In this document: positions 1 through 5,698 of the stretch, one piece after another | Layout of the letters: each line of letters starts with the position of its first letter | Numbering within the stretch: the stretch's first letter is position 1 | Assembly (NCBI GenBank): GCA_934615635.1 | Contig: CAKTTT010000069.1 | Coordinates: 1-10,349, forward strand | From: an uncultured Eubacteriales bacterium | GTDB lineage: Bacteria > Bacillota > Clostridia > Oscillospirales > Acutalibacteraceae | Reading direction: 5' to 3' | Length of the DNA stretch: 10,349 nt | Position numbers and translations under genes: made by a program | Notes under the pieces: model-generated | The model's input: only the letters and a program-made list of their open reading frames with translations | Told to the model about the DNA's origin: nothing | Databases searched by the model: none

Positions 1-42
1 GGGTTACCCTTGCTCGTTTGCCCGGCGGCCCGTTAACAGGAT

Positions 43-78
43 GCCCGCCTATCCTTTTTTCGGATAGGCAGGCTTTTA
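43..78 (+). terminator. rho-independent terminator for a gene left of the window
   Basis: An 8-bp stem (GCCTATCC at 47-54 with GGATAGGC at 62-69) is extended by GCC/GGC past one mismatch and closed by a T-rich loop. TTTTA follows on the plus strand at 74-78. It most likely ends a plus-strand transcript whose gene lies outside the window. The T-rich loop gives a weak T-tract for the other strand only inside the stem, so plus is favoured. Confidence 0.6.
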
Positions 79-160
79 TTGGCGCTTTGTTCGCTGTTGA
101 AAGCGAAAGTTGGCGGGGGCATCCATCGTCCGAGCCGGCGGTTTCCGTGACGAAGAGGAT

Positions 161-200
161 AGGAAGCGCCCGGCGGGAATAACCCCGCCGGGCGCTTCCT
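161..200. repeat. strong GC-rich hairpin, no clear T-tract
   Basis: A perfect 17-bp inverted repeat (161-177 with 184-200) is separated by a 6-nt loop. No run of T follows on either strand. On the minus strand the downstream bases are only mildly pyrimidine-rich (TATCCTCTTCGTC). It could be a second, fallback terminator or a 3'-end stabiliser for metG transcripts that read through 270-307, or an intergenic palindromic repeat. Its role is unassigned. Confidence 0.5.
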
Positions 201-269
201 ATGGAAAGTTCTTGTCAGGGACGATGAACGGGCTGCGGCAATGTGTTCTCCCGGGAAAGTTCCCGCGCG

Positions 270-307
270 AAAAACGCCTCCTCACCCGTTGGCTGGGTGA
301 GGGGGCG
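270..307 (-). terminator. metG rho-independent terminator
   Basis: Positions 275-287 pair with 295-307 in a 13-bp stem containing one G-T wobble, with a 7-nt loop. Read on the minus strand, the stem is followed at once by five T residues (complement of 274-270). This fits termination of the metG transcript and leaves a 3' untranslated region of about 120-160 nt. On the plus strand no T-tract follows. Confidence 0.7.
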
Positions 308-429
308 TATGATGTGTTGGGATAATGGCGCGTTCCATGAAGGGGAGGACGGAAACCGTCGGATCCTTCCGGGCTTGGACAAGCAACTGGTTCGCCGGTG
401 ATTTTCATGAGGACGCGGTCCTTTTTCCT

Positions 430-2382
430 TTAGCGCACCTTGCTGCCGGGGGCCACCCCGTCCACAAACAGCACCCGGGCGGCCTCCCCGTCGTCCGCGG
501 CCAGGATCATACCCTGGCTTTCCACGCCGCACAGCACGGCGGGCTTCAGATTCGCCACCACCACGATCCGGCGGCCCTTCAGGTCATCCGGGGCGTACCA
601 CTTGGCAATTCCCGAACAGACGATGCGGGGCATCCCGCTGCCGTCGTCCAGGGTCAGCTTCAGCAGCTTTTTCGCTTTTTTAACCGGCTCGCAGTCGATG
701 ATCTCCGCCACCCGGAGATCGATTTTTGCAAAATCATCGATAGTGATTTCCGAGAGGAAGGCCACGTTTTCCGCCGTTTTTTCCGCTTTCTCTTCCTTGG
801 CGGCGGCAGCCTGCCGCTCCGCCTCCAATTCGGCCAGCACCTTGGCGGCGTCGATCCGGGCGAAGAGGGGGGTGGCTTCGCCCACTTTATATTGTTCGGC
901 GGCGCCGTATTCCCCTGTCGCCGTATCCATAGCGGTCAGGGAACCGTCCACCCCCAATTGGGTCAGCATATTTTCCGCCGTGGCGGGGATGAAGGGGGTC
1001 AGCAGGATGCCCAGGATCCGGATGCTCTCCAGCAGATTGTAGAGCACCGCCTCCAGACGAGGCCGCTTCTCCTCCTCCTTGGCCAGCAGCCAAGGGGCGG
1101 TCTCGTCGATATACTTGTTGCAGCGGCTGACCAGATTCATCAGCGCCTCCAGGGCGTCGGCGTTGCGGTAGCCGTCCATCAGCCGGCGGTAACTCTCCAC
1201 CGTCTCCCCAACGGCTGCGCGCAGCTCCCCATCCTCCGGGAACGCCTCGGCCCGCCGGGAAACCACGCCACCGAAATATTTGTTGGCCATGGCGATGCTG
1301 CGGTTGGCCAGATTGCCCAGGGTGTTGGCCAGATCCGCGTTGTAGCGGGTGATGAAGCTTTCATAGGTGATGGTGCCGTCCTGGGCGTAGGGCATCTCCG
1401 CCAGCAGATAATACCGCACCGCATCGGTGCCGAAGCGGTCGGCCAGCTCGTCGGCGTACAGCACGTTGCCGCGGGATTTGCTCATCTTGTCCTCGCCGGA
1501 CAGCATCCAGGGATGGCCCAGCACCTGCTTCGGCAGCGGCTCGCCCAGGGCCATCAGGATGATGGGCCAGTAGATGGTGTGAAAGCGGACGATATCCTTG
1601 CCGATGACATGCAGATCCGCCGGCCAATAGCGGGCGTATTTCTCCCCGCTGCCATCGGGATGATAGCCCAGGCCGGTGATATAGTTGGACAGAGCGTCCA
1701 GCCAGACGTAGACCACATGATCCGGGTCAAAGTCCACCGGGATCCCCCACTTGAAGGAGGTGCGGGAAACGCAGAGATCGGAAAGGCCGGGCTTGAGGAA
1801 ATTATTGATCATTTCGTTGCGCCGGGAATCGGGTTTGATGAAGTCCGGGTTGTCCTCATAGTATTGCAGCAGCCGGTCCTGATATTTGGACAGACGGAGA
1901 AAGTAGGCCTCCTCCTTGGCGTCGATGACCTCGCGGCCGCAGTCGGGGCATTTGCCGTCCTTAAGCTGGGAGGCGGTAAAGAAGGACTCGCAGGGCACGC
2001 AGTATTTTCCCTCGTAATGGCCCTTGTAGATGTCCCCCTGCTCGTACAGCTTTTTGAAAATGGCCTGAACCGCCTTTTCGTGATCCGGATCGGTGGTGCG
2101 GATGAACCGGTCGTAGGTGGTGTTCATCCGGTCCCATACCGCGCGGATCTGGGCAGACACGCCGTCCACATATTCCTTGGGGCTGATCCCCTGGGCCTTA
2201 GCATATTCCTCGATCTTCTGCCCATGCTCGTCCGAGCCGGTGAGAAAATACACGTCGAACCCCATCATTCGTTTGTACCGCGCAATCATATCCGCCAGAA
2301 CCACATCGTAGGTGTTGCCAATGTGGGGCTTGCGGGAGGTATAGGCGATGGCGGTGGTAATGTAAAACTTGGGTTTGTCCAT
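430..2382 (-). CDS. metG: methionyl-tRNA synthetase (MetRS, EC 6.1.1.10)
   Basis: This cytoplasmic class I synthetase charges tRNA-Met with methionine using ATP. The 650-residue product has the HIGH-like motif PHIGN at 19-23, TGSDEHG at 48-54, two CxxC zinc-knuckle pairs (C128/C131 and C145/C148), and KMSKS at 299-303. An anticodon-binding helical domain follows. The C-terminal part (about 546-650, starting at TIDDFAKIDLRVAEI) is the EMAPII/Trbp111-like tRNA-binding domain that dimerises many bacterial MetRS enzymes. Length is normal for the domain-fused form. The start at 2382 is chosen because a perfect AAGGAGG lies 7 nt upstream; an ATG 18 nt further up (2400) would place this RBS inside the coding sequence. 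It is monocistronic, with its own promoter and terminator. I see no T-box in its leader. Identity is certain. Confidence 0.97.
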   Translation of the reverse strand: MDKPKFYITTAIAYTSRKPHIGNTYDVVLADMIARYKRMMGFDVYFLTGSDEHGQKIEEYAKAQGISPKEYVDGVSAQIRAVWDRMNTTYDRFIRTTDPDHEKAVQAIFKKLYEQGDIYKGHYEGKYCVPCESFFTASQLKDGKCPDCGREVIDAKEEAYFLRLSKYQDRLLQYYEDNPDFIKPDSRRNEMINNFLKPGLSDLCVSRTSFKWGIPVDFDPDHVVYVWLDALSNYITGLGYHPDGSGEKYARYWPADLHVIGKDIVRFHTIYWPIILMALGEPLPKQVLGHPWMLSGEDKMSKSRGNVLYADELADRFGTDAVRYYLLAEMPYAQDGTITYESFITRYNADLANTLGNLANRSIAMANKYFGGVVSRRAEAFPEDGELRAAVGETVESYRRLMDGYRNADALEALMNLVSRCNKYIDETAPWLLAKEEEKRPRLEAVLYNLLESIRILGILLTPFIPATAENMLTQLGVDGSLTAMDTATGEYGAAEQYKVGEATPLFARIDAAKVLAELEAERQAAAAKEEKAEKTAENVAFLSEITIDDFAKIDLRVAEIIDCEPVKKAKKLLKLTLDDGSGMPRIVCSGIAKWYAPDDLKGRRIVVVANLKPAVLCGVESQGMILAADDGEAARVLFVDGVAPGSKVR

Positions 2383-2389
2383 GACGGGG

Positions 2390-2396
2390 CCTCCTT
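2390..2396 (-). promoter_or_regulatory. metG ribosome binding site
   Basis: Minus-strand AAGGAGG lies 7 nt before the ATG at 2382. It decides the start in favour of the shorter, 650-residue MetRS over the in-frame ATG at 2400. Confidence 0.8.
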
Positions 2397-2442
2397 GCAT
2401 ACTCGGCCACGCCCGACGGCGCGCCGGCTTGTTTATCTTTAT

Positions 2443-2470
2443 ATTTTACCAGATTGCGGCAATAATACAA
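2443..2470 (-). promoter_or_regulatory. candidate sigma-A promoter of metG
   Basis: On the minus strand, TTGTAT (2470-2465) and TAAAAT (2448-2443) are spaced by 16 nt in the AT-rich patch upstream of metG. Transcription would start near 2436, giving a leader of roughly 50-55 nt. That is too short for a T-box or a SAM riboswitch. A short 5-bp hairpin (2489-2505) with a T-rich loop lies just upstream and is probably incidental. Confidence 0.5.
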
Positions 2471-2604
2471 GTCCCTATCCTGGGAAAAGCCCGAAAAAAG
2501 CGGGCCGTGGGCGGAGGCGGCAATAGAGGACCCCGGTTTATGAGAAACCGCTATACAGGAATCCGTCCTTTTATATTTGTATTTTAAAGATTCAGAGCTG
2601 AGCG

Positions 2605-2634
2605 TTGACATATAATCCATATGTATTGTATAAT
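2605..2634 (+). promoter_or_regulatory. consensus sigma-A promoter of the small membrane protein gene
   Basis: TTGACA (2605-2610) and TATAAT (2629-2634) both match the sigma-A consensus exactly, with an 18-nt spacer. Transcription should start near 2641, leaving a leader of about 125 nt before the ATG at 2767. That leader contains a 6-bp hairpin (2683-2688 with 2695-2700) but no recognised riboswitch. A promoter this strong for a 67-residue protein suggests high or tightly repressed expression. Confidence 0.75.
2608..2624. promoter_or_regulatory. operator-like dyad inside the promoter
   Basis: ACATAT and ATATGT form an exact inverted repeat around a 5-nt centre. It overlaps the last half of the -35 box and most of the spacer, where a bound dimeric repressor would block RNA polymerase. 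No second copy and no cognate regulator is seen in the window. Chance is possible in such AT-rich DNA. Confidence 0.35.
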
Positions 2635-2766
2635 GAATGCCACAAATTGATGGGAGATTATATTGATATATTACATACAAATTGCCGCGCAGAAGCGGCA
2701 GGATAGAGTCTGTCGTGATATCCTCCCCGCTGTTTTCGAATCGTTTTAACGGAAAGGGTGATCGTG

Positions 2767-2970
2767 ATGGCCAAGGCGGTGTTCGGCGGCGCTTTATTCA
2801 TTGGGGGCTGTATAGCGGGCTATGCCTTTTTTGTGCTGGGAGGAATGGGGGGCGTCCGCCAGATTGTTCTGGCGAATTTCGCCGTCACCTGTATGGTTCT
2901 GGGGATCATACTGGGAATTGCCGGGATCGTGCAGGAGAGGAAAAAGGACAAGGATACCTTCTTAAAATAA
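2767..2970 (+). CDS. small two-helix membrane protein, function unknown
   Basis: The 67-residue product has two hydrophobic stretches (about residues 4-25 and 33-55). They are separated by a short Gly-rich loop with one Arg and followed by a highly charged tail (QERKKDKD). This predicts a helical hairpin in the cytoplasmic membrane with the tail inside. I do not recognise the family. An AAAGGG at 2753-2758 lies 8 nt before this ATG; in-frame GTG codons at 2764 and 2758 are alternatives, the latter too close to the RBS. It has its own consensus promoter and lies upstream of, and separate from, the T-box operon. A GC-rich inverted repeat after the stop lacks a T-tract, so the 3' end is unclear. 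Confidence 0.65.
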   Translation: MAKAVFGGALFIGGCIAGYAFFVLGGMGGVRQIVLANFAVTCMVLGIILGIAGIVQERKKDKDTFLK

Positions 2971-3043
2971 GCCCGCCGCTTTTCCCGCGGAGAGGCGGCG
3001 CTGGTTCCATGCGTGGCCCTAAAGGCGGGTGTGAAAAAAACAC

Positions 3044-3072
3044 TTGACAAATTATTTTTTTCGGCATAATAT
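3044..3072 (+). promoter_or_regulatory. promoter of the trp T-box operon
   Basis: TTGACA (3044-3049, perfect -35) is followed after 17 nt by TAATAT (3067-3072), with T1, A2 and T6 of the -10 conserved. CATAAT at 3065-3070 is an alternative with a short 15-nt spacer. Transcription would begin around 3079-3082, about 20 nt before T-box stem I. Confidence 0.65.
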
Positions 3073-3099
3073 AAATAACAATAACAGAACAATAAAACC

Positions 3100-3367
3100 G
3101 GTGAGTAAGAGTAGTAGACGGAGCGTCAGGCGTTCCCAGAGAGCCGCAGAGGGTGGAATTGCGGCAGCGGCGGCTGCGTTGAATGGACTTACGAGGGCAA
3201 TCCGAGGGCGTTTGATGCCGTTAGGTGCGACGGGAGCTTCACCCGTTATCAAGGAAGTGCGCATCATGGGTGCGTAGAGAAAGTGCATTCGTCTCGGACG
3301 GATGAATTCGGGTGGTACCGCAGGAGTAAACGCTCTTGTCCCAAGCAATTGGGGCAAGGGCTTTTTT
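3100..3367 (+). promoter_or_regulatory. tryptophan-specific T-box riboswitch leader
   Basis: This is a tRNA-sensing transcription attenuator. The basal stem I pairs GTAAG (3105-3109) with CTTAC (3188-3192). The 3' side of the specifier loop reads GAA-TGG-A, so the specifier codon is UGG (3184-3186), meaning Trp, followed by the expected purine. The apical arm pairs GCCGCA (3143-3148) with TGCGGC (3160-3165) below a G-rich loop, next to an AGAGAG bulge. The T-box proper, GGGTGGTACCGC (3310-3321), precedes the terminator. Uncharged tRNA-Trp would stabilise the antiterminator and allow transcription of trpX onward. Reading the codon as GGA (Gly) would put C after it and ignore the trp genes downstream. 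The variable T-box base after TGG is T, which is odd for tRNA-Trp (see findings). Confidence 0.93.
3332..3367 (+). terminator. T-box intrinsic terminator
   Basis: Positions 3332-3344 pair with 3349-3361 in a 13-bp stem (two G-T wobbles) around a GCAA tetraloop, followed by six T residues (3362-3367). This is the conditional terminator of the T-box, formed when tRNA-Trp is charged. Confidence 0.9.
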
Positions 3368-3389
3368 GTTGTATCGAGGAGGATGTATC

Positions 3390-3536
3390 ATGGGGATTAT
3401 ACGATGGCGGGAGCAGCGTCAAGTAAAAAGATCGATCCGATGGCGTAGGCGCAGCTCCCGGAATATCGGCGCGGCCGCTATTCCCCCGAAAGGGCGGCCG
3501 GTAGAAGGAGCGTCCAATGCGGCTCCTGACGATTGA
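3390..3536 (+). CDS. possible Trp-containing leader peptide (48 aa)
   Basis: This small frame begins 22 nt after the T-box terminator. A very good RBS (GAGGAGG, 3376-3382) lies 7 nt before the ATG, better than the one in front of trpX. The peptide is very basic near the N-terminus (10 Arg in 48 residues). It has two Trp codons (3405-3407, 3441-3443) in a repeated I-R-W-R motif 12 codons apart, encoded by an 8-bp direct repeat CGATGGCG. Right after the first Trp codon, CGGGAGC (3408-3414) can pair with GCTCCCG (3454-3460). I know no family for it. It may be a translated leader sensing Trp-tRNA, a small functional peptide, or a chance frame. RBS quality and position favour real translation; function is inference. 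Confidence 0.4.
   Translation: MGIIRWREQRQVKRSIRWRRRSSRNIGAAAIPPKGRPVEGASNAAPDD
3507..3526 (+). promoter_or_regulatory. hairpin sequestering a second small-ORF RBS
   Basis: GGAGC (3507-3511), part of the RBS of the next small frame, pairs with GCTCC (3522-3526). This places the start codon at 3517-3519 in the loop. Ribosomes finishing the 48-residue frame (stop at 3534-3536) would melt it. GGAGC could alternatively pair with GCTCC at 3454-3458, so two exclusive folds are possible. A pattern by eye only; not energetically evaluated. Confidence 0.25.
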
Positions 3537-3594
3537 CGGGTCGGCCGTTCGGGCTGGAGAAGCGATGGGGTCTGGTGTTGACCGGCCGGAATGA
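3517..3594 (+). CDS. possible small ORF 2 of the trp leader (25 aa)
   Basis: The ATG follows GAAGGAG (3504-3510) by 6 nt and overlaps the end of the 48-residue frame in another reading frame, an arrangement typical of translational coupling. Its TGA overlaps a following ATG as ATGA (3591-3594). The peptide has no motif that I recognise and no Trp codon. It is too short to judge by composition, so the evidence is the RBS and the overlaps only. Confidence 0.25.
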   Translation: MRLLTIDGSAVRAGEAMGSGVDRPE

Positions 3595-3713
3595 CGCCTC
3601 ACACCCTCCGAGGGATCGGTGGGCATATAGCGGCTAATCGGATTGTCCGATCACACGGCGGCCCTGCACCGTCGAATGTCGAAGGAGATATCCTATATCC
3701 TAATATATCTTAA
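3591..3713 (+). CDS. possible small ORF 3 of the trp leader (40 aa)
   Basis: The start overlaps the stop of the 25-residue frame (ATGA). The frame runs to a TAA at 3711-3713, 25 nt before the trpX ATG. No own RBS is visible, so it would depend on coupling. No domain is recognised. A 6-bp hairpin (3637-3642 with 3646-3651) lies inside it. If the three small frames were all translated, ribosome traffic would be carried from the T-box terminator almost to trpX; this is speculative. Confidence 0.18.
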   Translation: MTPHTLRGIGGHIAANRIVRSHGGPAPSNVEGDILYPNIS

Positions 3714-3738
3714 CGCATGATAAATAAGGAGAGATTTG

Positions 3739-4728
3739 ATGATGAAAAAGCTGATAAAAGTTACCGCGCTGGCTCTGTCCGCCGCCCTTTTCACCCTTCC
3801 GCTGGCATCCTGCGGCGGATCCGGCGACAAGGACCTTCCCACCATCGGCATTATCCAGTTCGCCGTTCATTCTTCTTTGGACAATTGCTACGAGGGCCTG
3901 ATCAAGGGGCTGGAAAAGGCGGGCTATAAGGATGGGGAAACCTGCACCATCGATCTGAAAAACGCCCAGGGCGATCCCACCACCGCCGATTCCATCGCGG
4001 GAACCATGGCCAATAAAAACGTGGATATGATCATCGGCATCGCCACTCCCGCCGCCGTTTCCGCTTATAACGCGGCGGGCGGCGACATTCCCGCCATTTT
4101 CTGCGCGGTGAACGATCCGGTGGCGGTGAAACTGGTGCAGTCTCTGGAAAAATCCGGCAACAACTGCGCGGGAAGCTCCGACCGGCTGAATCTGGAGGGC
4201 CAGCTCAAGATGATCCGCGCCTTCCAGCCGGATGCTAAAAAGATCGGCATCCTCTACAACACCGCCGAGGCCAACTCCATGGCCAATCTGACGGAAATCA
4301 AAAAGCTGGCGCCGAACTACGGCTTTGAAATTGTGGAAAAGGGCGTCCAGTCTGCGGCGGACATCCCCGCGGCGGCCGCCTCCCTGGTCACCCAGGTGGA
4401 TTGCATCAACAACTTCACCGACAATCTGGTGGTGGATAACCTCAGCGTGGTGCTGGACCAGGCCAACGGCGCGAAAATCCCGGTCTATGGCTCGGAGATC
4501 GAGCAGGTGGCCAAGGGCTGCCTGGCTTCCGAGAGCCTGGATTACGTGGCGCTGGGCGAGGCCACCGGCGAGCTGGCGGCCAAGGTGCTGGGGGGCGAAA
4601 AAGCTGCCGACACCGCCGTGATCCTGGTCAAGGACAGCTTCCCCGTATACAACGGCGACGTGGCCGCCAGCCTGGGAATCACCGTCCCGGCGGATTACGC
4701 CTCCGCCCAAAACACCGCCGCGAAGTGA
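3739..4728 (+). CDS. trpX: tryptophan/precursor ABC transporter, substrate-binding lipoprotein
   Basis: This 329-residue lipoprotein has a basic N-terminus, a hydrophobic core and the lipobox LASC with Cys25 as the lipid anchor. The mature part is an ABC_sub_bind (PF04392-like) periplasmic-binding fold, recognisable from the opening IGIIQF stretch, the IGIATPAA segment and AIFCAVNDPVAVKLV. It would capture the ligand outside the cell and deliver it to TrpYZ. The substrate assignment (tryptophan or a precursor such as indole) rests on the Trp T-box, the downstream trpB2 and the known T-box-regulated TrpXYZ group; the sequence alone does not prove it. AAGGAG (3726-3731) is 7 nt from the ATG at 3739. 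TTG (3736) and ATG (3742) flank it in frame as weaker options. It is the first recognisable gene of the operon. Confidence 0.88.
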   Translation: MMKKLIKVTALALSAALFTLPLASCGGSGDKDLPTIGIIQFAVHSSLDNCYEGLIKGLEKAGYKDGETCTIDLKNAQGDPTTADSIAGTMANKNVDMIIGIATPAAVSAYNAAGGDIPAIFCAVNDPVAVKLVQSLEKSGNNCAGSSDRLNLEGQLKMIRAFQPDAKKIGILYNTAEANSMANLTEIKKLAPNYGFEIVEKGVQSAADIPAAAASLVTQVDCINNFTDNLVVDNLSVVLDQANGAKIPVYGSEIEQVAKGCLASESLDYVALGEATGELAAKVLGGEKAADTAVILVKDSFPVYNGDVAASLGITVPADYASAQNTAAK

Positions 4729-4780
4729 GCGCCCCGATACTGCCGGATGAGGGCCGATATCAGATAAAGGTTGGGATGGC

Positions 4781-5698
4781 ATGGATTTCTTTCTGAATAT
4801 GACGCTGCTGAATCTGCAAATGGCCGCGATGTACGGGGTTCTGGCGCTGGGGGTGTACATCACCTACAGCATTCTGGATTTCCCTGACCTGTCGGTGGAC
4901 GGCACCGTCCCCCTGGGAGGCGTGGTCTCGGCCATGCTGATTCTCAAAGGGGTGAACCCCTGGCTGGCGCTGTTGGCCGCCTTCGCGGCGGGAGCGGCCG
5001 CCGGTTGCGTGACGGGGCTGCTGCATGTTAAGCTGAAAATCCGCCCGCTGCTGTGCGGTATCCTGGTGATGACCGCCCTGCTGTCGGTGAACCTGATGCT
5101 GATGAAGGCGGCCACCGGCGGCATGTCCATCGCCACCTTCTCCGAGTCGGAGGTGCTTTTCAACGCCGCGCCCATGAGCCTGCTGCCGGATGAAAAGCTC
5201 GGCCGGTACAGTATCCGCCCCCTGATCACCCTGCTGGCGCTGGCCATCGGCTGCAAATATCTTCTGGATTGGTATCTGTCCACCAAATCCGGCCTGCTGC
5301 TGCGGGCCACGGGCAGCAACGCCCAGTACGTCACCATGCTTTCCCGCAATCCCGGCGTTTCCAAGATCCTGGGGCTTGCCCTGGGCAATGGCTTCGCGGC
5401 TTTGGCCGGCGCGTTGATCACCCATTGGAAAAAAAGCGCGGATCTCCAGTTCGGCACCGGCATGGTGGTGATGGGGCTGGCCGCGGTGATCATCGGCGTG
5501 TCTCTGCTGCGTAGGGTACGCTTTCTGCGCCCCACCACCAAGGTGCTCATCGGGGCGCTGATTTACCAGATCGCCCTCTCCGTCGCCACCGCCATGGACT
5601 GGAGCGACCAGCTCAAGCTGATCATGTCCGCCCTGTTTGTGCTGGTGATGATGGCGAGCAATGTGCTGGACAAGGGGAGGAGGGCGTCCCGTGATTAA
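4781..5698 (+). CDS. trpY: tryptophan/precursor ABC transporter, permease
   Basis: This 305-residue integral membrane protein has about eight to nine hydrophobic segments (roughly 10-30, 40-57, 60-83, 88-108, 145-165, 193-213, 222-243, 252-270, 275-294). It belongs to the branched-chain amino-acid type permease group (BPD_transp_2). The conserved DFPDLSVDG stretch near residues 34-42 is characteristic, and the cytoplasmic loop around GSNAQYVTMLSRN is the probable ATPase coupling region. It forms the channel for the ligand delivered by TrpX. It starts 52 nt after trpX with a weak AAAGG about 10 nt upstream, and its last 8 nt overlap trpZ. Confidence 0.9.
   Translation: MDFFLNMTLLNLQMAAMYGVLALGVYITYSILDFPDLSVDGTVPLGGVVSAMLILKGVNPWLALLAAFAAGAAAGCVTGLLHVKLKIRPLLCGILVMTALLSVNLMLMKAATGGMSIATFSESEVLFNAAPMSLLPDEKLGRYSIRPLITLLALAIGCKYLLDWYLSTKSGLLLRATGSNAQYVTMLSRNPGVSKILGLALGNGFAALAGALITHWKKSADLQFGTGMVVMGLAAVIIGVSLLRRVRFLRPTTKVLIGALIYQIALSVATAMDWSDQLKLIMSALFVLVMMASNVLDKGRRASRD

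Larger units (their letters stand above)
1..429. other. gene-free stretch downstream of metG
   Basis: I see no convincing gene here. Short open frames exist on both strands, but they cross strong hairpins and resemble no family I know. One minus-strand frame starting at 408 has only a distant RBS and would run through the metG terminator. The stretch holds three strong hairpins, listed separately: a terminator at 43-78, a T-tract-less hairpin at 161-200, and the metG terminator at 270-307. There is also a small 5-bp stem at 348-360. Confidence 0.6.

Noticed and set aside
199..408. 69-codon minus-strand frame downstream of metG
   Set aside because: Its RBS is about 11 nt away and weak, it would run through the metG terminator hairpin, and the peptide looks like random GC-rich sequence.
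2489..2505. Terminator upstream of the metG promoter
   Set aside because: The stem is only 5 bp, and no minus-strand gene upstream would need it.
325..2526. 733-codon open frame on the plus strand opposite metG
   Set aside because: It is antisense to the unmistakable MetRS gene, rich in His/Gly/Val as expected for the complement of a GC-rich gene, and matches no family.
2682..3047. 121-codon plus-strand frame from a TTG overlapping the small membrane protein gene
   Set aside because: No RBS precedes the TTG, and the overlapping frame with two membrane helices and a suitable RBS is a better gene.
3185..3187. Reading the T-box specifier as GGA (glycine)
   Set aside because: The base after it would be C, whereas a purine normally follows the specifier. 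UGG followed by A fits, and the downstream genes are trp genes.
3368..3738. A second tandem T-box in the trp leader
   Set aside because: No second GGTGGTACC core or T-run terminator is present in this stretch.
3700..4863. Long minus-strand frame opposite trpX (and similar ones opposite trpY, trpZ, trpB2 and M23)
   Set aside because: These are antisense shadows of genes with clear family motifs. They lack ribosome binding sites and recognisable domains.
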